Below, in pieces: positions 17,424 to 26,264 of a DNA stretch of 64,000 nucleotides (positions within the stretch are counted from its first letter, which is position 1; the number at the start of each line of letters is the position of its first letter). The translations under genes were made by a program, and so were the position numbers. The notes under the pieces are model-generated. The model did not search any database. It was not told the origin of the DNA and saw only the letters and a list, made by a program, of their open reading frames with translations. The DNA is from Streptomyces sp. LUP30 (GTDB lineage: Bacteria > Actinomycetota > Actinomycetes > Streptomycetales > Streptomycetaceae): the NCBI RefSeq assembly GCF_001746365.1, contig NZ_MJAJ01000001.1, positions 379,182 to 443,181 of the forward strand, in the 5' to 3' direction.

Positions 17424-17948
17424 TCAACTGCTGAAGCGCCAGGTTGTCTGGCTGAACGTGTCCCCCTTGCGGAATCCGAGGCCGCGGACCGGCGGGACGC
17501 GGAAGACGAGAGCACGCCCGCCCCTGTCGGGGTGGCTGAACGCGCCGTCGCAGACGACGAAGTGCCAGGTCTTGGTTCCGTACTTTGCCGTGAACGCATC
17601 GGCGATCGGCTGCAGCTCGGCCTCATCGGTGACCTGCTCCGCTACGCCCTCAAGTACGACGTCGAGGCCGCCCTCGACGAGGTCGCTTCGTCCGGTGGTC
17701 AGGACGCAAGATGGGTTCTCGGCAAGGTTCTTCGCCTTGCGCTCGTCCGGGCCGGTGGTGAACCAGATGGCGTCGCCGTGCCAGACGGCGATCAGTGGCG
17801 TGGTGTGCGGCCTGCCGTCGGGGCGGACCGTCGAAAGCCAGAACGTGTCGGCCTCGGTGATGTGTTCAAGCCCCACGGTCCACGGCGTCGGCATGGCGTC
17901 GGGATCGCTGAAGCCGTGGATCTCGGCGGTCACGTCGGGTGTCACCAT
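17424..17948 (-). CDS. Pyridoxamine 5'-phosphate oxidase-fold protein
   Basis: 174 residues of the split-barrel flavin/F420-binding PNPOx-like family: FWLSTVRPDGRPHTTPLIAV, then GDAIWFTTGPDERKAKNL and PSCVLTTG, the three signature strands. It ends with a variant C-terminal strand (FSQTTWRFSS), as in F420-dependent relatives from actinobacteria. The ATG at 17948 has GAGGAGA about 9 bases upstream. Such proteins reduce or oxidise small molecules using FMN or F420, but the substrate is not deducible. It is monocistronic. Confidence 0.88.
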   Translation of the reverse strand: MVTPDVTAEIHGFSDPDAMPTPWTVGLEHITEADTFWLSTVRPDGRPHTTPLIAVWHGDAIWFTTGPDERKAKNLAENPSCVLTTGRSDLVEGGLDVVLEGVAEQVTDEAELQPIADAFTAKYGTKTWHFVVCDGAFSHPDRGGRALVFRVPPVRGLGFRKGDTFSQTTWRFSS

Positions 17949-18323
17949 GTGTCATCGTCTCCTCGGTCGCGTGGTCGGCGTTCTGCTACGAGTGCAGACT
18001 CTGCGGAGCGTGCGGACTCATCGTTTGCATCCGCCTGGTGCACGTGTGCCTGTCAGGGGGTCGCGGCACGCCGACGCTTCCGCACTGGCCGGATCGCCCT
18101 CGGTTCCTGTCCGCGTTCAGCGGCATCTCACCCCACTTCAGGCCCCGCCGCCACCTCATGACCGCACCTGACGTACCGAGCCGAGATGACCGTCCGCTTC
18201 ACCATCTGGGAGCAGATCACCGGAGCCAAGGCCAGCCCATCGCGGCCCGATCAGGGGCCCGCAACCGCCCCCGGCACACGGTCGGACACTGCGCCGGTCC
18301 CCGCACGGAAGCGTACTTCCGAC
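17949..18323. other. Junction region upstream of the broken sugar permease
   Basis: About 375 bases. The N-terminal third of the permease should lie here but does not. A short frame beginning at 18186 (MTVRFTIWEQITGAKASP) looks like the start of some other gene and is cut off, so a deletion or rearrangement endpoint probably lies near 18250-18320. Confidence 0.4.
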
Positions 18324-18953
18324 ACTTCCTGCTGGGCACGTTCCTGATCCTCCAGGGCGCCAACCTCGCGGTGACGAAGCTGGTGACCAGCAACGTGGCG
18401 ACCGACGACATCAGCGACATGGACGGCTTCGGCCAGGCGAAGAAGATCTTCGCCTCGTCCTTCGAGGTCGGCGGCGTCCAGGTGAAGATCACGATCGTGT
18501 ACTGGCTGGTGTTCGCGGCCCTGGCCACCTGGGTGCTGCTGCGCACCAGGTACGACAGCTGGAATCTTCGCGGTCGGCGGCAACAAGGAGTCCGCGCGGG
18601 CGGTCGGCGTGCCGGTCACGTTCACGAAGATCTCGCTGTTCATGCTGGTCGGCTTCGGCGCCTGGTTCGTCGGCATGCACCAACTGTTCACCTTCAACAC
18701 CGTGCAGTCCGGCGAGGGCGTCGGCCAGGAGCTGATCTACATCTCGGCGGCCGTCATCGGCGGCTGTCTGCTGACCGGCGGCGCCGGCTCGGCCATCGGC
18801 CCGGTTTTCGGCGCGTTCATGTTCGGCATGGTGCAGCAGGGCATCGTCTACGCCGGCTGGAACCCCGACTGGTTCAAGGCCTTCCTCGGCGTCATGCTCC
18901 TCGGCGCCGTCCTCATCAATCTGTGGATCCAGCGCACGGCCACCCGGAGGTGA
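18324..18953 (+). pseudogene. Sugar ABC transporter permease (RbsC type), truncated and frameshifted
   Basis: The remaining protein reads FLLGTFLILQGANLAVTKL, then GFGQAKKIFASSFEVGGVQ and WLVFAALATWVLLRTRYDSW in one frame, and after an extra A near 18563 continues in another as IFAVGGNKESARAVGVPVTF, LFMLVGFGAWFVGMHQLF and GGAGSAIGPVFGAFMFGMV to the stop at 18953. This is the C-terminal two thirds of a ribose/simple-sugar permease. The N-terminal third is missing. The stop codon is followed by the ATPase gene 5 bases later, so both were one operon. A binding-protein gene is absent. Confidence 0.8.
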
Positions 18954-18958
18954 CCCCC

Positions 18959-19855
18959 ATGACCACCGACGGAACCGGCACGCACGGCGCCATCCTCGCA
19001 GACACGGCCCCCCGAGAGCGGTGACAGTCCACTCGTCGAACTGCGCAACGCGGGCAAGTCTTACGGCAACATCCGCGCCCTGCACGGCGTGGATCTCGCC
19101 GTCCGCCCGGGCCAGGTGACCTGCGTCCTCGGGGACAACGGCGCCGGCAAATCCACGCTCATCAAGATCGTCTCCGGTCTGCACCGGCACACCGAGGGAG
19201 AGTTCCTCGTCGACGGCCTGCCGGTGCACTTCTCCACCCCCCGCGAGGCCCTCGACAAGGGCATCGCCACCGTCTACCAGGACCTCGCCACCGTGCCCCT
19301 GATGCCGGTCTGGCGCAATTTCTTCCTCGGCTCAGAACTCACCAAGGGCCCCTGGCCCGTGCGCCGCCTCGACATCCAGAAGATGAAGAGGACCGCCGAC
19401 GAGGAACTGCGCAACATGGGCATCATCCTCGACGACCTGGAACAGCCCATCGGCAACTCTCCGGCGGTCAGCGCCAGTGCGTCGCGATCGCCCGCGCCGT
19501 CCACTTCGGCGCGCGTGTCCTCATCCTCGACGAGCCCACCGCCGCCCTCGGCGTCAAGCAGTCCGGCGTGGTCCTGAAGTACATCGCCGCCGCCCGCGAC
19601 CGCGGCCTCGGCGTCATCTTCATCACCCACAACCCCCACCACGCCTACATCGTCGGCGACCGCTTCAGCGTGCTGCGCCTGGGCACCATGGAGCTCACCG
19701 CCTCCCGCGACCAGGTCAGCCTCGAAGAACTCACCAACCACATGGCAGGCGGCACCGAACTCGCCGCCCTGAAACATGAGTTGGCCCAGGTGCGCGGGGT
19801 GGACGTGAACGAGCTCCCGGAGGAGACGGACCTCACCACGTCGGGAACGGCGTGA
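18959..19855 (+). pseudogene. Sugar ABC transporter ATP-binding protein, frameshifted twice
   Basis: The ATG at 18959 follows GAGGTGA. The opening frame runs into a stop at 19024 because of an extra C in a C6 run near 19010; the next frame gives [36 protein letters not shown] (Walker A) and [20 protein letters not shown] single-base deletion near 19453 breaks the signature motif; the third frame supplies [32 protein letters not shown] (Walker B) and [16 protein letters not shown]. All ATPase motifs therefore survive in pieces, which indicates recent inactivation. It belongs with the broken permease upstream. Confidence 0.85.
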
Positions 19856-20125
19856 GGTCCGTCCGGGGTGCGGGTGATGTGAAGTGACAGCGGTCGGCGA
19901 AGTCCGCTCCCGGCGGCAATGACGTTACGGTCGTTGTGCCGTTCGCGGGAGTCCGGGGGACCGCGTCAGTTGCTACAACGCAGCTACCAGAGGCGCGGGG
20001 GCAGGCTCGGGCCCGGTCCAAGGATCGTCAGCGGCCAGGAGCGGTCAGGACCGCATCGGACAGTAGGGCCCTGGCTCTCCAGATTCCCGGCGGAGTCCCT
20101 CGGTGAAGATCCGACCGGACCTCGG

Positions 20126-20419
20126 TCAGTCGATGCCCTCGACGATGCGGAAGTCGCGCTCGACGGCGTCGGACAGGACGACCAGCGCCTCCTGGTAGGC
20201 CGCGCTCTCCCGCGCCGCGACGGCCTGCTCGAAGCTGTCGAACTCGATCAGGATGGTGCGCTCGGCGATTCCGGCGTCATGCGCCACGACCCGACTGCCG
20301 CGGGCGAGGACCCGACCGCCCCCGGCCCTGACGGCCGGACCGGCCAGCCTGTCGTAAGCAGCCAGCTTCTCAGGGTCTGAAATGGTGCGGTAGACGCTGA
20401 CCCAGTAGCCCTTGGGCAT
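20126..20419 (-). CDS. DUF1330-family protein
   Basis: 97 residues: MPKGYWVSVYRTISDPEKL, AYDRLAGPAVRAGGGRVLAR and ERTILIEFDSFEQAVAARES, YQEALVVLSDAVERDFRIVE. This is the ferredoxin-like dimeric fold of DUF1330 proteins, whose function is not established. The ATG at 20419 has GGAGG 6 bases upstream; the frame extends further upstream but without features. It is on the same strand as PhzF, downstream by 107 bases, and may share its transcript. Confidence 0.9.
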   Translation of the reverse strand: MPKGYWVSVYRTISDPEKLAAYDRLAGPAVRAGGGRVLARGSRVVAHDAGIAERTILIEFDSFEQAVAARESAAYQEALVVLSDAVERDFRIVEGID

Positions 20420-20526
20420 GGAAACCTCCAGTGTGGGGATGCGTGCCTGTGACTTACGGGTTGGTCTCGGACAAGCGTCGGCGGCCGTTCTTGTTGGGCT
20501 GCCGGCCACCGCGAGCCGCCTTCATG

Positions 20527-21399
20527 TCAGCCGAGCCGGGGAAGGCGGACGGTGCGCGCGATTCCAGCGGCGCCGCCCAGGCGGATCAGGGTGCCGGACG
20601 CGCCGCGTCGTGCGTTGGCGATGATCGTGGACGGATGGCCGAGATGGTCGCCCATGTCGACCGCGATGTCGCTGACGCCCTGATCGGCGAGATACGCGGC
20701 CAGACACGCGGTGCTGTTGGCGTTGGCGACATCCTCGGGGACGCCGATCGACGGGGCGAACATCCGGGCCGCCGCCCGACCGTCCGTATCGGGGATCGAG
20801 TAGGCGTAGCAGCCCAGCAGTCCGTAGCGGTCACAGGCATGACGCAGTGCCGGGAAGTCCGGACGGAGTTCGGCCAGCACGGTGCGCGATCGCACGGGTA
20901 ACAGGAGCCTTGGCCGGCCCGGTGAGGCCAGGCAAGCGCCGGCGGGAAGGGCTTCGCTCGTCAGGCCGAGGGCGGTCGCGATCGCCCGGAGTTCGGGTTC
21001 CCCGGCGACCCGGGGGCTGATCGGGCCCGGGTCGAAAGTGGCCGTCACGTCGTCGTGTTCTCGCTTCGTCCAGCCTTCGAATACGCGACTTGTAGTGTGC
21101 AGCTCGGCCCGGCGTTCGGCTTCACCGCCGCAGCGCATGGCGAGCAGTGCCAGTGCGGCGACCGTGCCGTGGCCGCAGGCGGGCAACTCGCCTTCGCCGG
21201 TGAAGAACCGGAGCCGATATGACGATCGATCCTGATCCTCGCCGTCCGCCGCGGCGATGAAGACCGCGTGCGAGGTGCCTGTCGCAGCAGGGATGCGCCG
21301 TCGCTCGGCATCGGTGAAGGGCGCGTCGTCGAGAACGGCGGTCGGACTGCCGCCCCGGCCCCGCCGTCGGCACGCGTCGACGATCGTCACCTCGGGCAT
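20527..21399 (-). CDS. PhzF-family isomerase-like protein
   Basis: 290 residues of the PhzF/diaminopimelate-epimerase fold: GGSPTAVLDDAPF near the start (usually GNPAAVV), GEGELPACGHGTVAA (residues about 69-83) and MFAPSIGVPEDVANANSTAC toward the end. The catalytic Glu found in the S-E-T-V motif of true PhzF is replaced: the matching stretch reads GTSHAVFI, with His44. So it may lack the PhzF isomerase reaction. The ATG at 21399 sits 5 bases after GGAGGTG and overlaps the end of the NadC-like remnant by 13 bases, implying coupled translation in the ancestral operon. A LysR regulator is divergent upstream. Confidence 0.88.
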   Translation of the reverse strand: MPEVTIVDACRRRGRGGSPTAVLDDAPFTDAERRRIPAATGTSHAVFIAAADGEDQDRSSYRLRFFTGEGELPACGHGTVAALALLAMRCGGEAERRAELHTTSRVFEGWTKREHDDVTATFDPGPISPRVAGEPELRAIATALGLTSEALPAGACLASPGRPRLLLPVRSRTVLAELRPDFPALRHACDRYGLLGCYAYSIPDTDGRAAARMFAPSIGVPEDVANANSTACLAAYLADQGVSDIAVDMGDHLGHPSTIIANARRGASGTLIRLGGAAGIARTVRLPRLG

Positions 21400-21707
21400 G
21401 GCGCCACCTCCATCGTGATCAACATCGTCGGGTCGAGCGCGGGCGCGCTGTGCGTCAGCACGCCGATCGAGATGAGGCCGACGCCGGCATCGGCAATGGC
21501 GCGAACCCGGTCCAGGGTGACGTTGCCGGACGCCTCCAGGACATCTCCGAACCGCCGGAACGACCGGCCCTCATACGCGTCACTGCTTCGATGTCGGCCA
21601 CCTCCATGTGGTCGAGCGTGAGCCAGCCGGCTCCCGCTTCCCCTGTCCTCCGTAGAGGCGGCCACGTCGGCCCGCACCGCAGAAGCGGGGAACTCGGCGA
21701 TCTTCAT
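21387..21707 (-). pseudogene. NadC-like (nicotinate-nucleotide diphosphorylase) gene, internally deleted and frameshifted
   Basis: The ATG at 21707 with TGAGGAA upstream opens a frame (MKIAEFPASAVRADV) that soon loses protein character. A shifted frame at about 21567-21625 gives LTLDHMEVADIEAVTRM, and the final frame gives VLEASGNVTLDRVRAIADAG and ISIGVLTHSAPALD, the classic C terminus of quinolinate phosphoribosyltransferases. At about 107 codons it is far below the usual about 280, so a large internal part is lost. It precedes and overlaps phzF. Confidence 0.65.
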
Positions 21708-21914
21708 AGGTGGTTCCTCAGCTCTCGGAGACCGGTCTTCGGACCGAAGAGGCCGTGGGCGGCTTTCCCGCTTTCCCGAGCGTCGGGTGGGCATGGAGGT
21801 GCCGGACCGGATCGATGGTTCGGCCCCATCAAAACCCCCGCTATCCGGTCCACGCCAATAGCCCCACGAGGCCACCCCATAGGCTCGGCCCTATCGCGAG
21901 AGCAAGGAGCGGAC

Positions 21915-22874
21915 ATGCACGACCACCAAGGCGTCGAACTTCGTCATCTCCGCTACTTCGTCACCGTCGCCGAGGAGGGCACGATGACGGAGGCCGCACG
22001 GGTGCTGCGGATCGCGCAGCCCAGCCTGAGCCAGCAGATCAGCTCCCTGGAACGCCGGGTCGGGGCCAAGCTGTTCCACCGCAGGCCTAAGGGGATGGAG
22101 CTGACCGAGGGCGGCCGGATCCTGTACGCGAGTGCCCGTCGTACCCTGGCCGAGATCGAGTCGTCGCTGGTGCGGGCGCGCGAGGCTCGCTCTCCGGTGC
22201 GCATAGGGATTTGCGGCACCGTTCCCGAGCACCTGCTGGCGCGGGTCGAGCGGGTCCTGGCCGAAGACGGATCCCTGGACGTCGAGTTCGCCGAGGCCGA
22301 CTCCGGGCAGCAGCTCGACCTGTTGCGGACCGGCACCCTGGCCTTCGGGGTGATGCGCGTCTTCCACGACATGGACGACCTGGCCACGCTGACCCTGGCC
22401 GACGAGCCGCTCGGCGTGCTGCTGCGCCCCGACCATCCGCTGGCCGACCACGCGGCCCTGTCCTGGGCCGACCTCGCGGGCCAGGAACTGCTGTGGTTCC
22501 CGACCGAGCGCAACCCGCGCTTCACCGAAGGCGTCCTGGCCCACCTCGCCGGCCACGGCTGGTCGCCACGGCTACGTACCCCGGACGCGCACAGCCGGGC
22601 CCTGTACCGTCACCACCTGCGCAACAGCCAGAACCTGATCACCCTGCGGGCCCGGACCGCCGTCACGGCGGATACCGGGATGGCCTGGCGACCGTTCGTG
22701 TCCGACCCGCCGCGCGAACGCTTCGTCCTGGTCACTCTCGGCGACAGTTCCTGGGCGGAGTTGTTGGCTCGCTCGGGCGGCCGGTCATCCGATGACGGCG
22801 GCATCGGTGGACCCGGCCAGAGCGCGGAGGGCTTCCCGAGCGCCCTCTCATCGACGCTGCAGGGCTCAGCCTGA
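21915..22874 (+). CDS. LysR-family transcriptional regulator
   Basis: 319 residues. Winged helix at the N terminus: VELRHLRYFVTVAEEGTMTE, AARVLRIAQPSLSQQISSLE (about residues 7-46), then KLFHRRPKGMELTEGG. The C-terminal periplasmic-binding-like effector domain is complete (VRIGICGTVPEHLLARV onward). The ATG at 21915 has AAGGAGC upstream. It is divergent from the NadC/PhzF operon across about 200 bases, the usual arrangement for a LysR activator and its target. The last about 40 residues are Ser/Gly-rich and variable. Confidence 0.92.
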   Translation: MHDHQGVELRHLRYFVTVAEEGTMTEAARVLRIAQPSLSQQISSLERRVGAKLFHRRPKGMELTEGGRILYASARRTLAEIESSLVRAREARSPVRIGICGTVPEHLLARVERVLAEDGSLDVEFAEADSGQQLDLLRTGTLAFGVMRVFHDMDDLATLTLADEPLGVLLRPDHPLADHAALSWADLAGQELLWFPTERNPRFTEGVLAHLAGHGWSPRLRTPDAHSRALYRHHLRNSQNLITLRARTAVTADTGMAWRPFVSDPPRERFVLVTLGDSSWAELLARSGGRSSDDGGIGGPGQSAEGFPSALSSTLQGSA

Positions 22875-23096
22875 CAGACCGTCACCCGTCGGCCGTCGTC
22901 GCCGCATCGCACGACCTCGACGACCAGCGTCAGGCCGCCGGCCTCGGGCGCCTGAAGCGCTTGGGAACGGCCCTCGCCGCATGCGGCGCGCGAGATCGCC
23001 GAGCGGCACGGGTCTGACCGGCGGCGCACGGAACGATCGGCAGTTCGTTCCGCGCGCCGCCGGCGGTGGGGTGGCAGCCAGACGCCACAGCCGGGC

Positions 23097-23276
23097 TCAG
23101 ACGGCCTTGAGCGGCCCGCCGTCGATCAGGTAGTCCGCGCCCGTGACGTCGGCGATGACGTCCGACAGCAGGAGGGTGATGAGAGTCGCGACTTCCCTCG
23201 GCTCGACGAAGCGGCCGGAGGTGATGCCGAGAGCCCCGGGCGCCTGCTCGGTGAAGGTGGGGATGTCCATGCCGAA
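23097..23276 (-). pseudogene. C-terminal fragment of an SDR oxidoreductase
   Basis: About 59 residues: GRFVEPREVATLITLLLSD, VTGADYLIDGGPLKAV and stop, the standard end of classical SDR enzymes (evaluated with the ADV-TGADYLIDGG pattern). The Rossmann core and YxxxK are absent; upstream the frame reads through the GC-rich tandem repeat. A gene relic. Confidence 0.75.
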
Positions 23277-23423
23277 GACGGCCACGACCTTCCCACCGAA
23301 GTTCTCCGTCCCGGTCCGACGCGCCGCCGGGCGCGGCGGCGCGGATTCGCCGGCGCGATGAGCACGTGGGGCACACCTCTGGGCGCACTGGAGCGGGAAG
23401 GTCGCGCCGCGGGCCACACCACT

Positions 23424-23480
23424 CGCCACCGGGCGCACCACCCGCCACCGGGCGCACCACCCGCCACGGGGCGCACCACC
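23424..23480. repeat. Three tandem 19-bp repeats
   Basis: Three head-to-tail copies of CGCCACCGGGCGCACCACC (23424-23442, 23443-23461, 23462-23480; the third has one substitution), with a partial copy just before. It lies in the gene-free interval beside the SDR fragment. Confidence 0.85.
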
Positions 23481-23651
23481 CCCCACCCCCGAAGCTGCCC
23501 ACCCGCTCCGGGTAGCCGGCGAGCCGTGCACCAGTCGCACCCGGTCCGCACCCGGACCACTTCGTGCGTCACCCCCCTCCGAGCCCGGCCGCCTCGTTGT
23601 CGTCCCGGCGGGACTTCTCCCCGTTCAGCGCTTGCGATCACCGAATCGACC

Positions 23652-23690
23652 CACATAGTATTACGTTCATCATTTAATGACTCGGAGCGT
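23652..23690. promoter_or_regulatory. AT-rich promoter/operator region before the SDR-MFS pair
   Basis: A sharply AT-rich island in GC-rich DNA containing ATTACGTTCA (23660-23669) and CATTTAATGACT. The decamer recurs exactly before the TetR gene at 29492 and in part (ATTACGTACG, 27066-27075) before the TetR gene at 27138. Apart from this and the tandem repeat, 23277-23849 holds nothing I can identify. Confidence 0.45.
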
Positions 23691-23849
23691 CATCGGTCAG
23701 GCCACGACGGACAAATCCCGCGGCACTCGCCCGGTGAGCCGACAGGCCGGAGCGCGGGATCGGCCAGTCCTCCCCGAGGACCGAACCCACCCTTCACGCC
23801 CGTCGGTCACCTCCCCCTCAGCACTCCGCCCTCTTCGTCAGGAGTTTCC

Positions 23850-24548
23850 GTGGACTTCTCCACCAGCACCGCCCTCGTCACCGGAGCCAACCGCGGCTTC
23901 GGCCGGGCCCTCGCCACCGAACTGCTCGACCGCGGCGCGACCGTCTACGCCGGAGCCCGCAATCCCGACCACGTCGACCTTCCCGGCGCCAAGCCGATCG
24001 CGCTCGACATCACCGACCCCGCTTCGGTCGCCGCCGCCGTCGAGGCCGCCGGCGACGTGAACCTCCTGATCAACAACGCGGGTTCCAGCACCGGCGCCGA
24101 CCTGCTCGCGGCAGACCTGGACGACATCCGCCTGGAGATGGACACCCACTACCTCGGCACGCTTCGCATGGTCCGAGGCTTCGCTCCCCGGATCGCGGCC
24201 AATGGCGGAGGCGCGATCCTGAACGTCCTGTCCGGACTGTCCTGGGTGAGCTTCCCGGAGCTCGGCGCCTATTGCGCCGCTAAGTCCGCAGAGTGGTCGC
24301 TCACCAACGCCCTGCGCCTGCAGCTCGCCGACCAGGGCATCCGAGTGTCCGGACTGCACGTCGGCTACATGGACACCGACATGGTCCGGTCGGTCGACGC
24401 GGAGAAGTCCGACCCCGCGGACATCGCCCGGATCGCCGTCGACGGCATCGCCGCCGGCGCCTACGAGATCCTCGCCGACGACGCCGCCCGCCAGGCACAG
24501 GCCGCGCTGGCCGGGGGCGTCTCCGTGCTCTACCCCCAGCTCCCCTGA
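23850..24548 (+). CDS. Short-chain dehydrogenase/reductase
   Basis: 232 residues, classical SDR: TGANRGFGRALATELL (TGxxxGxG, about residues 11-18), NLLINNAGS, ILNVLSGLSW with the catalytic Ser, and YCAAKSAEWSLTNALRL supplying Tyr-x-x-x-Lys. The GTG at 23850 follows CAGGAG. It is short because the C-terminal substrate loop is reduced. The MFS exporter begins 142 bases downstream on the same strand, so the two may be co-transcribed from the AT-rich promoter region. Substrate unknown. Confidence 0.9.
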   Translation: MDFSTSTALVTGANRGFGRALATELLDRGATVYAGARNPDHVDLPGAKPIALDITDPASVAAAVEAAGDVNLLINNAGSSTGADLLAADLDDIRLEMDTHYLGTLRMVRGFAPRIAANGGGAILNVLSGLSWVSFPELGAYCAAKSAEWSLTNALRLQLADQGIRVSGLHVGYMDTDMVRSVDAEKSDPADIARIAVDGIAAGAYEILADDAARQAQAALAGGVSVLYPQLP

Positions 24549-24690
24549 GGAACGGGCCGCTCGGGAATCGGGAATCCGCACCGAGCCCGTGGAGGCCGGT
24601 GCCCGAAACCGCACCGCGCACCGTCGGGCCACACCCCCCACCCCCACGCCCATTGACCCATCGCCACGCACGTCTGCCGAGGGAACCGTC

Positions 24691-26142
24691 ATGCAACAGC
24701 ACCACAAGCCACCAGCCGGACGCGCCGGCATCGTGTGGGTCGTCCTCGTCACCAGCGTGGCCGGATTCATCACCGCGCTCGACAACCTGATCGTCACCAC
24801 CGCCCTGCCCTCCATCCGCGAGGACCTCGGCGGCGGCCTCGCGGACCTCGAATGGACGGTGAGCGCCTACACCCTCACCTTCGCGGTGCTGGTGATGTTC
24901 GGCGCCTCCCTCGGCGACCGTTTCGGCCGCAGGCGGCTGTTCGTGATCGGGCTCACGATCTTCACCGCCGCCTCCGCCGCGGCCGCCCTCGCACCGGGGA
25001 TGAACGAACTGATCGCCGCGCGTGCGGTGCAGGGTCTGGGAGCCGCGATCATCACGCCGGTGACGCTGACCCTGCTGTCGGCGGCCGTCCCGGCCGAGCG
25101 GCGCGGTGTGGCCTTCGGCATCTGGGGCGCGGTCAGCGGCATAGCGGTGGCCACCGGACCCCTCATCGGAGGCACGCTCACGCAGCACCTGTCCTGGCAG
25201 TGGATCTTCTGGGTGAACGTCCCGCTCGGTCTGGCGCTGATCCCGCTGGCCCGGCTGCGCCTGAACGAGAGCCACGGTCCCGACGCGAGCCTGGACATTC
25301 CCGGCACGCTCCTGGTCAGCGGCGGTCTCTTCGGCATCGTGTACGCCCTGGTGCGCGGCAACACGGACGGCTGGACCAGCATGCCCATCCTGGGCGGCTT
25401 CGTCGCGGGTACCGGCCTGCTGATCGGCTTCGTCCTGTACGAACTGCGCGCCACTCACCCGATGCTGCCGATGCGTCTCTTCCGCCACCGCTCCTTCAGC
25501 ATCGTCAACGTGGCCAGTCTGCTGATGTTCCTGGGCATGTTCGGGGCCATCTTCCTGCTCAGCCAGTATCTGCAGACCGTCGGCGGCTACTCGCCGATGG
25601 AGGCGGGCGTGCGGATGCTGCCCTGGACGGCCATGCCCATGATCGCCGGGCCGCTCGCCGGAGCACTGTCCGACCGTGTCGGCGGCGCGCCCGTCGTCGC
25701 GGCGGGCATGGCCCTGAACGCGGTGGGCCTCGGACTGTGGGCACTGGCCGTCGAACCTCAGGTGTCCTACACCCACCTGCTGCCGGCGCTGATCGTCTGC
25801 GGCATCGGCATGGGCATGTTCTTCGCCCCCAGCGCGAACCTCGTCATGAGCACGGTCGTCCCGGCGGAGCAGGGAATCGCCTCCGGCGCCAACAACGCGA
25901 TCCGCGAGGTCGGCGGCGCCATCGGCGTCGCGTCCCTGGGGGCGGTCTTCGCCGCCCAGGGCGGTTACGGTTCCGCGTCGCTGTTCGTGGACGGGCTGGT
26001 GCCGGCACTTTGGGCCGGGGCAGGCGCGGTCGCCGTGGCGGCGGCTCTGGCGTTCCTGATGCCTCGTCGGCACAGGGCGGACGGCCCGGATGCCGGCCTT
26101 GGCACAGGTGATGCCCAGGTAGGCGCACCGGTCGCGATCTGA
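24691..26142 (+). CDS. MFS multidrug exporter, DHA2 (14-helix) type
   Basis: 483-residue drug:H+ antiporter. The ATG at 24691 has GAGGGA 7 bases upstream. The helix 1 motif D1 (ALDNLIVTTALPSI), the loop 2-3 motif A (GASLGDRFGRRRLF) and the helix 5 motif C (GIAVATGPLIGGTLT) are all present, followed by WIFWVNVPLGL, the hallmark of EmrB/QacA-type transporters. About 13-14 hydrophobic segments can be counted. It follows an SDR gene and is closed by a strong hairpin. Induction by a TetR regulator is plausible given the region's regulators, but no operator can be assigned with certainty. Confidence 0.93.
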   Translation: MQQHHKPPAGRAGIVWVVLVTSVAGFITALDNLIVTTALPSIREDLGGGLADLEWTVSAYTLTFAVLVMFGASLGDRFGRRRLFVIGLTIFTAASAAAALAPGMNELIAARAVQGLGAAIITPVTLTLLSAAVPAERRGVAFGIWGAVSGIAVATGPLIGGTLTQHLSWQWIFWVNVPLGLALIPLARLRLNESHGPDASLDIPGTLLVSGGLFGIVYALVRGNTDGWTSMPILGGFVAGTGLLIGFVLYELRATHPMLPMRLFRHRSFSIVNVASLLMFLGMFGAIFLLSQYLQTVGGYSPMEAGVRMLPWTAMPMIAGPLAGALSDRVGGAPVVAAGMALNAVGLGLWALAVEPQVSYTHLLPALIVCGIGMGMFFAPSANLVMSTVVPAEQGIASGANNAIREVGGAIGVASLGAVFAAQGGYGSASLFVDGLVPALWAGAGAVAVAAALAFLMPRRHRADGPDAGLGTGDAQVGAPVAI

Positions 26143-26144
26143 GC

Positions 26145-26195
26145 GCGCGTCGCGGGGCGGTCCGGCCGGTTCGGCCTCCCCGCCCCGCGACGCGC
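26145..26195 (+). terminator. Strong terminator hairpin after the MFS gene
   Basis: A perfect 16-bp stem (GCGCGTCGCGGGGCGG at 26145-26160 with its complement at 26180-26195) and a 19-base loop that itself contains a CCGGCCGG element, 2 bases after the stop codon. It also faces the broken dehalogenase gene that converges from the right. Confidence 0.88.
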
Positions 26196-26264
26196 CTCCC
26201 CGCCCCGACCTCACTGTGGCGCCCTTGCCGGCTCAGGTCACCCGGCGTCCGCCCACGCGGCGGA

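Noticed and set aside
16474..18171. 565-codon plus-strand frame
   Set aside because: Runs antisense through the small hypothetical and PNPOx genes; no start signal or domain.
23424..23480. Possible CRISPR array
   Set aside because: The 19-bp units are contiguous without spacers and no cas genes are present.
24301..26214. 637-codon minus-strand frame opposite the SDR and MFS genes
   Set aside because: Arg/Gly-rich shadow with no recognisable motif.
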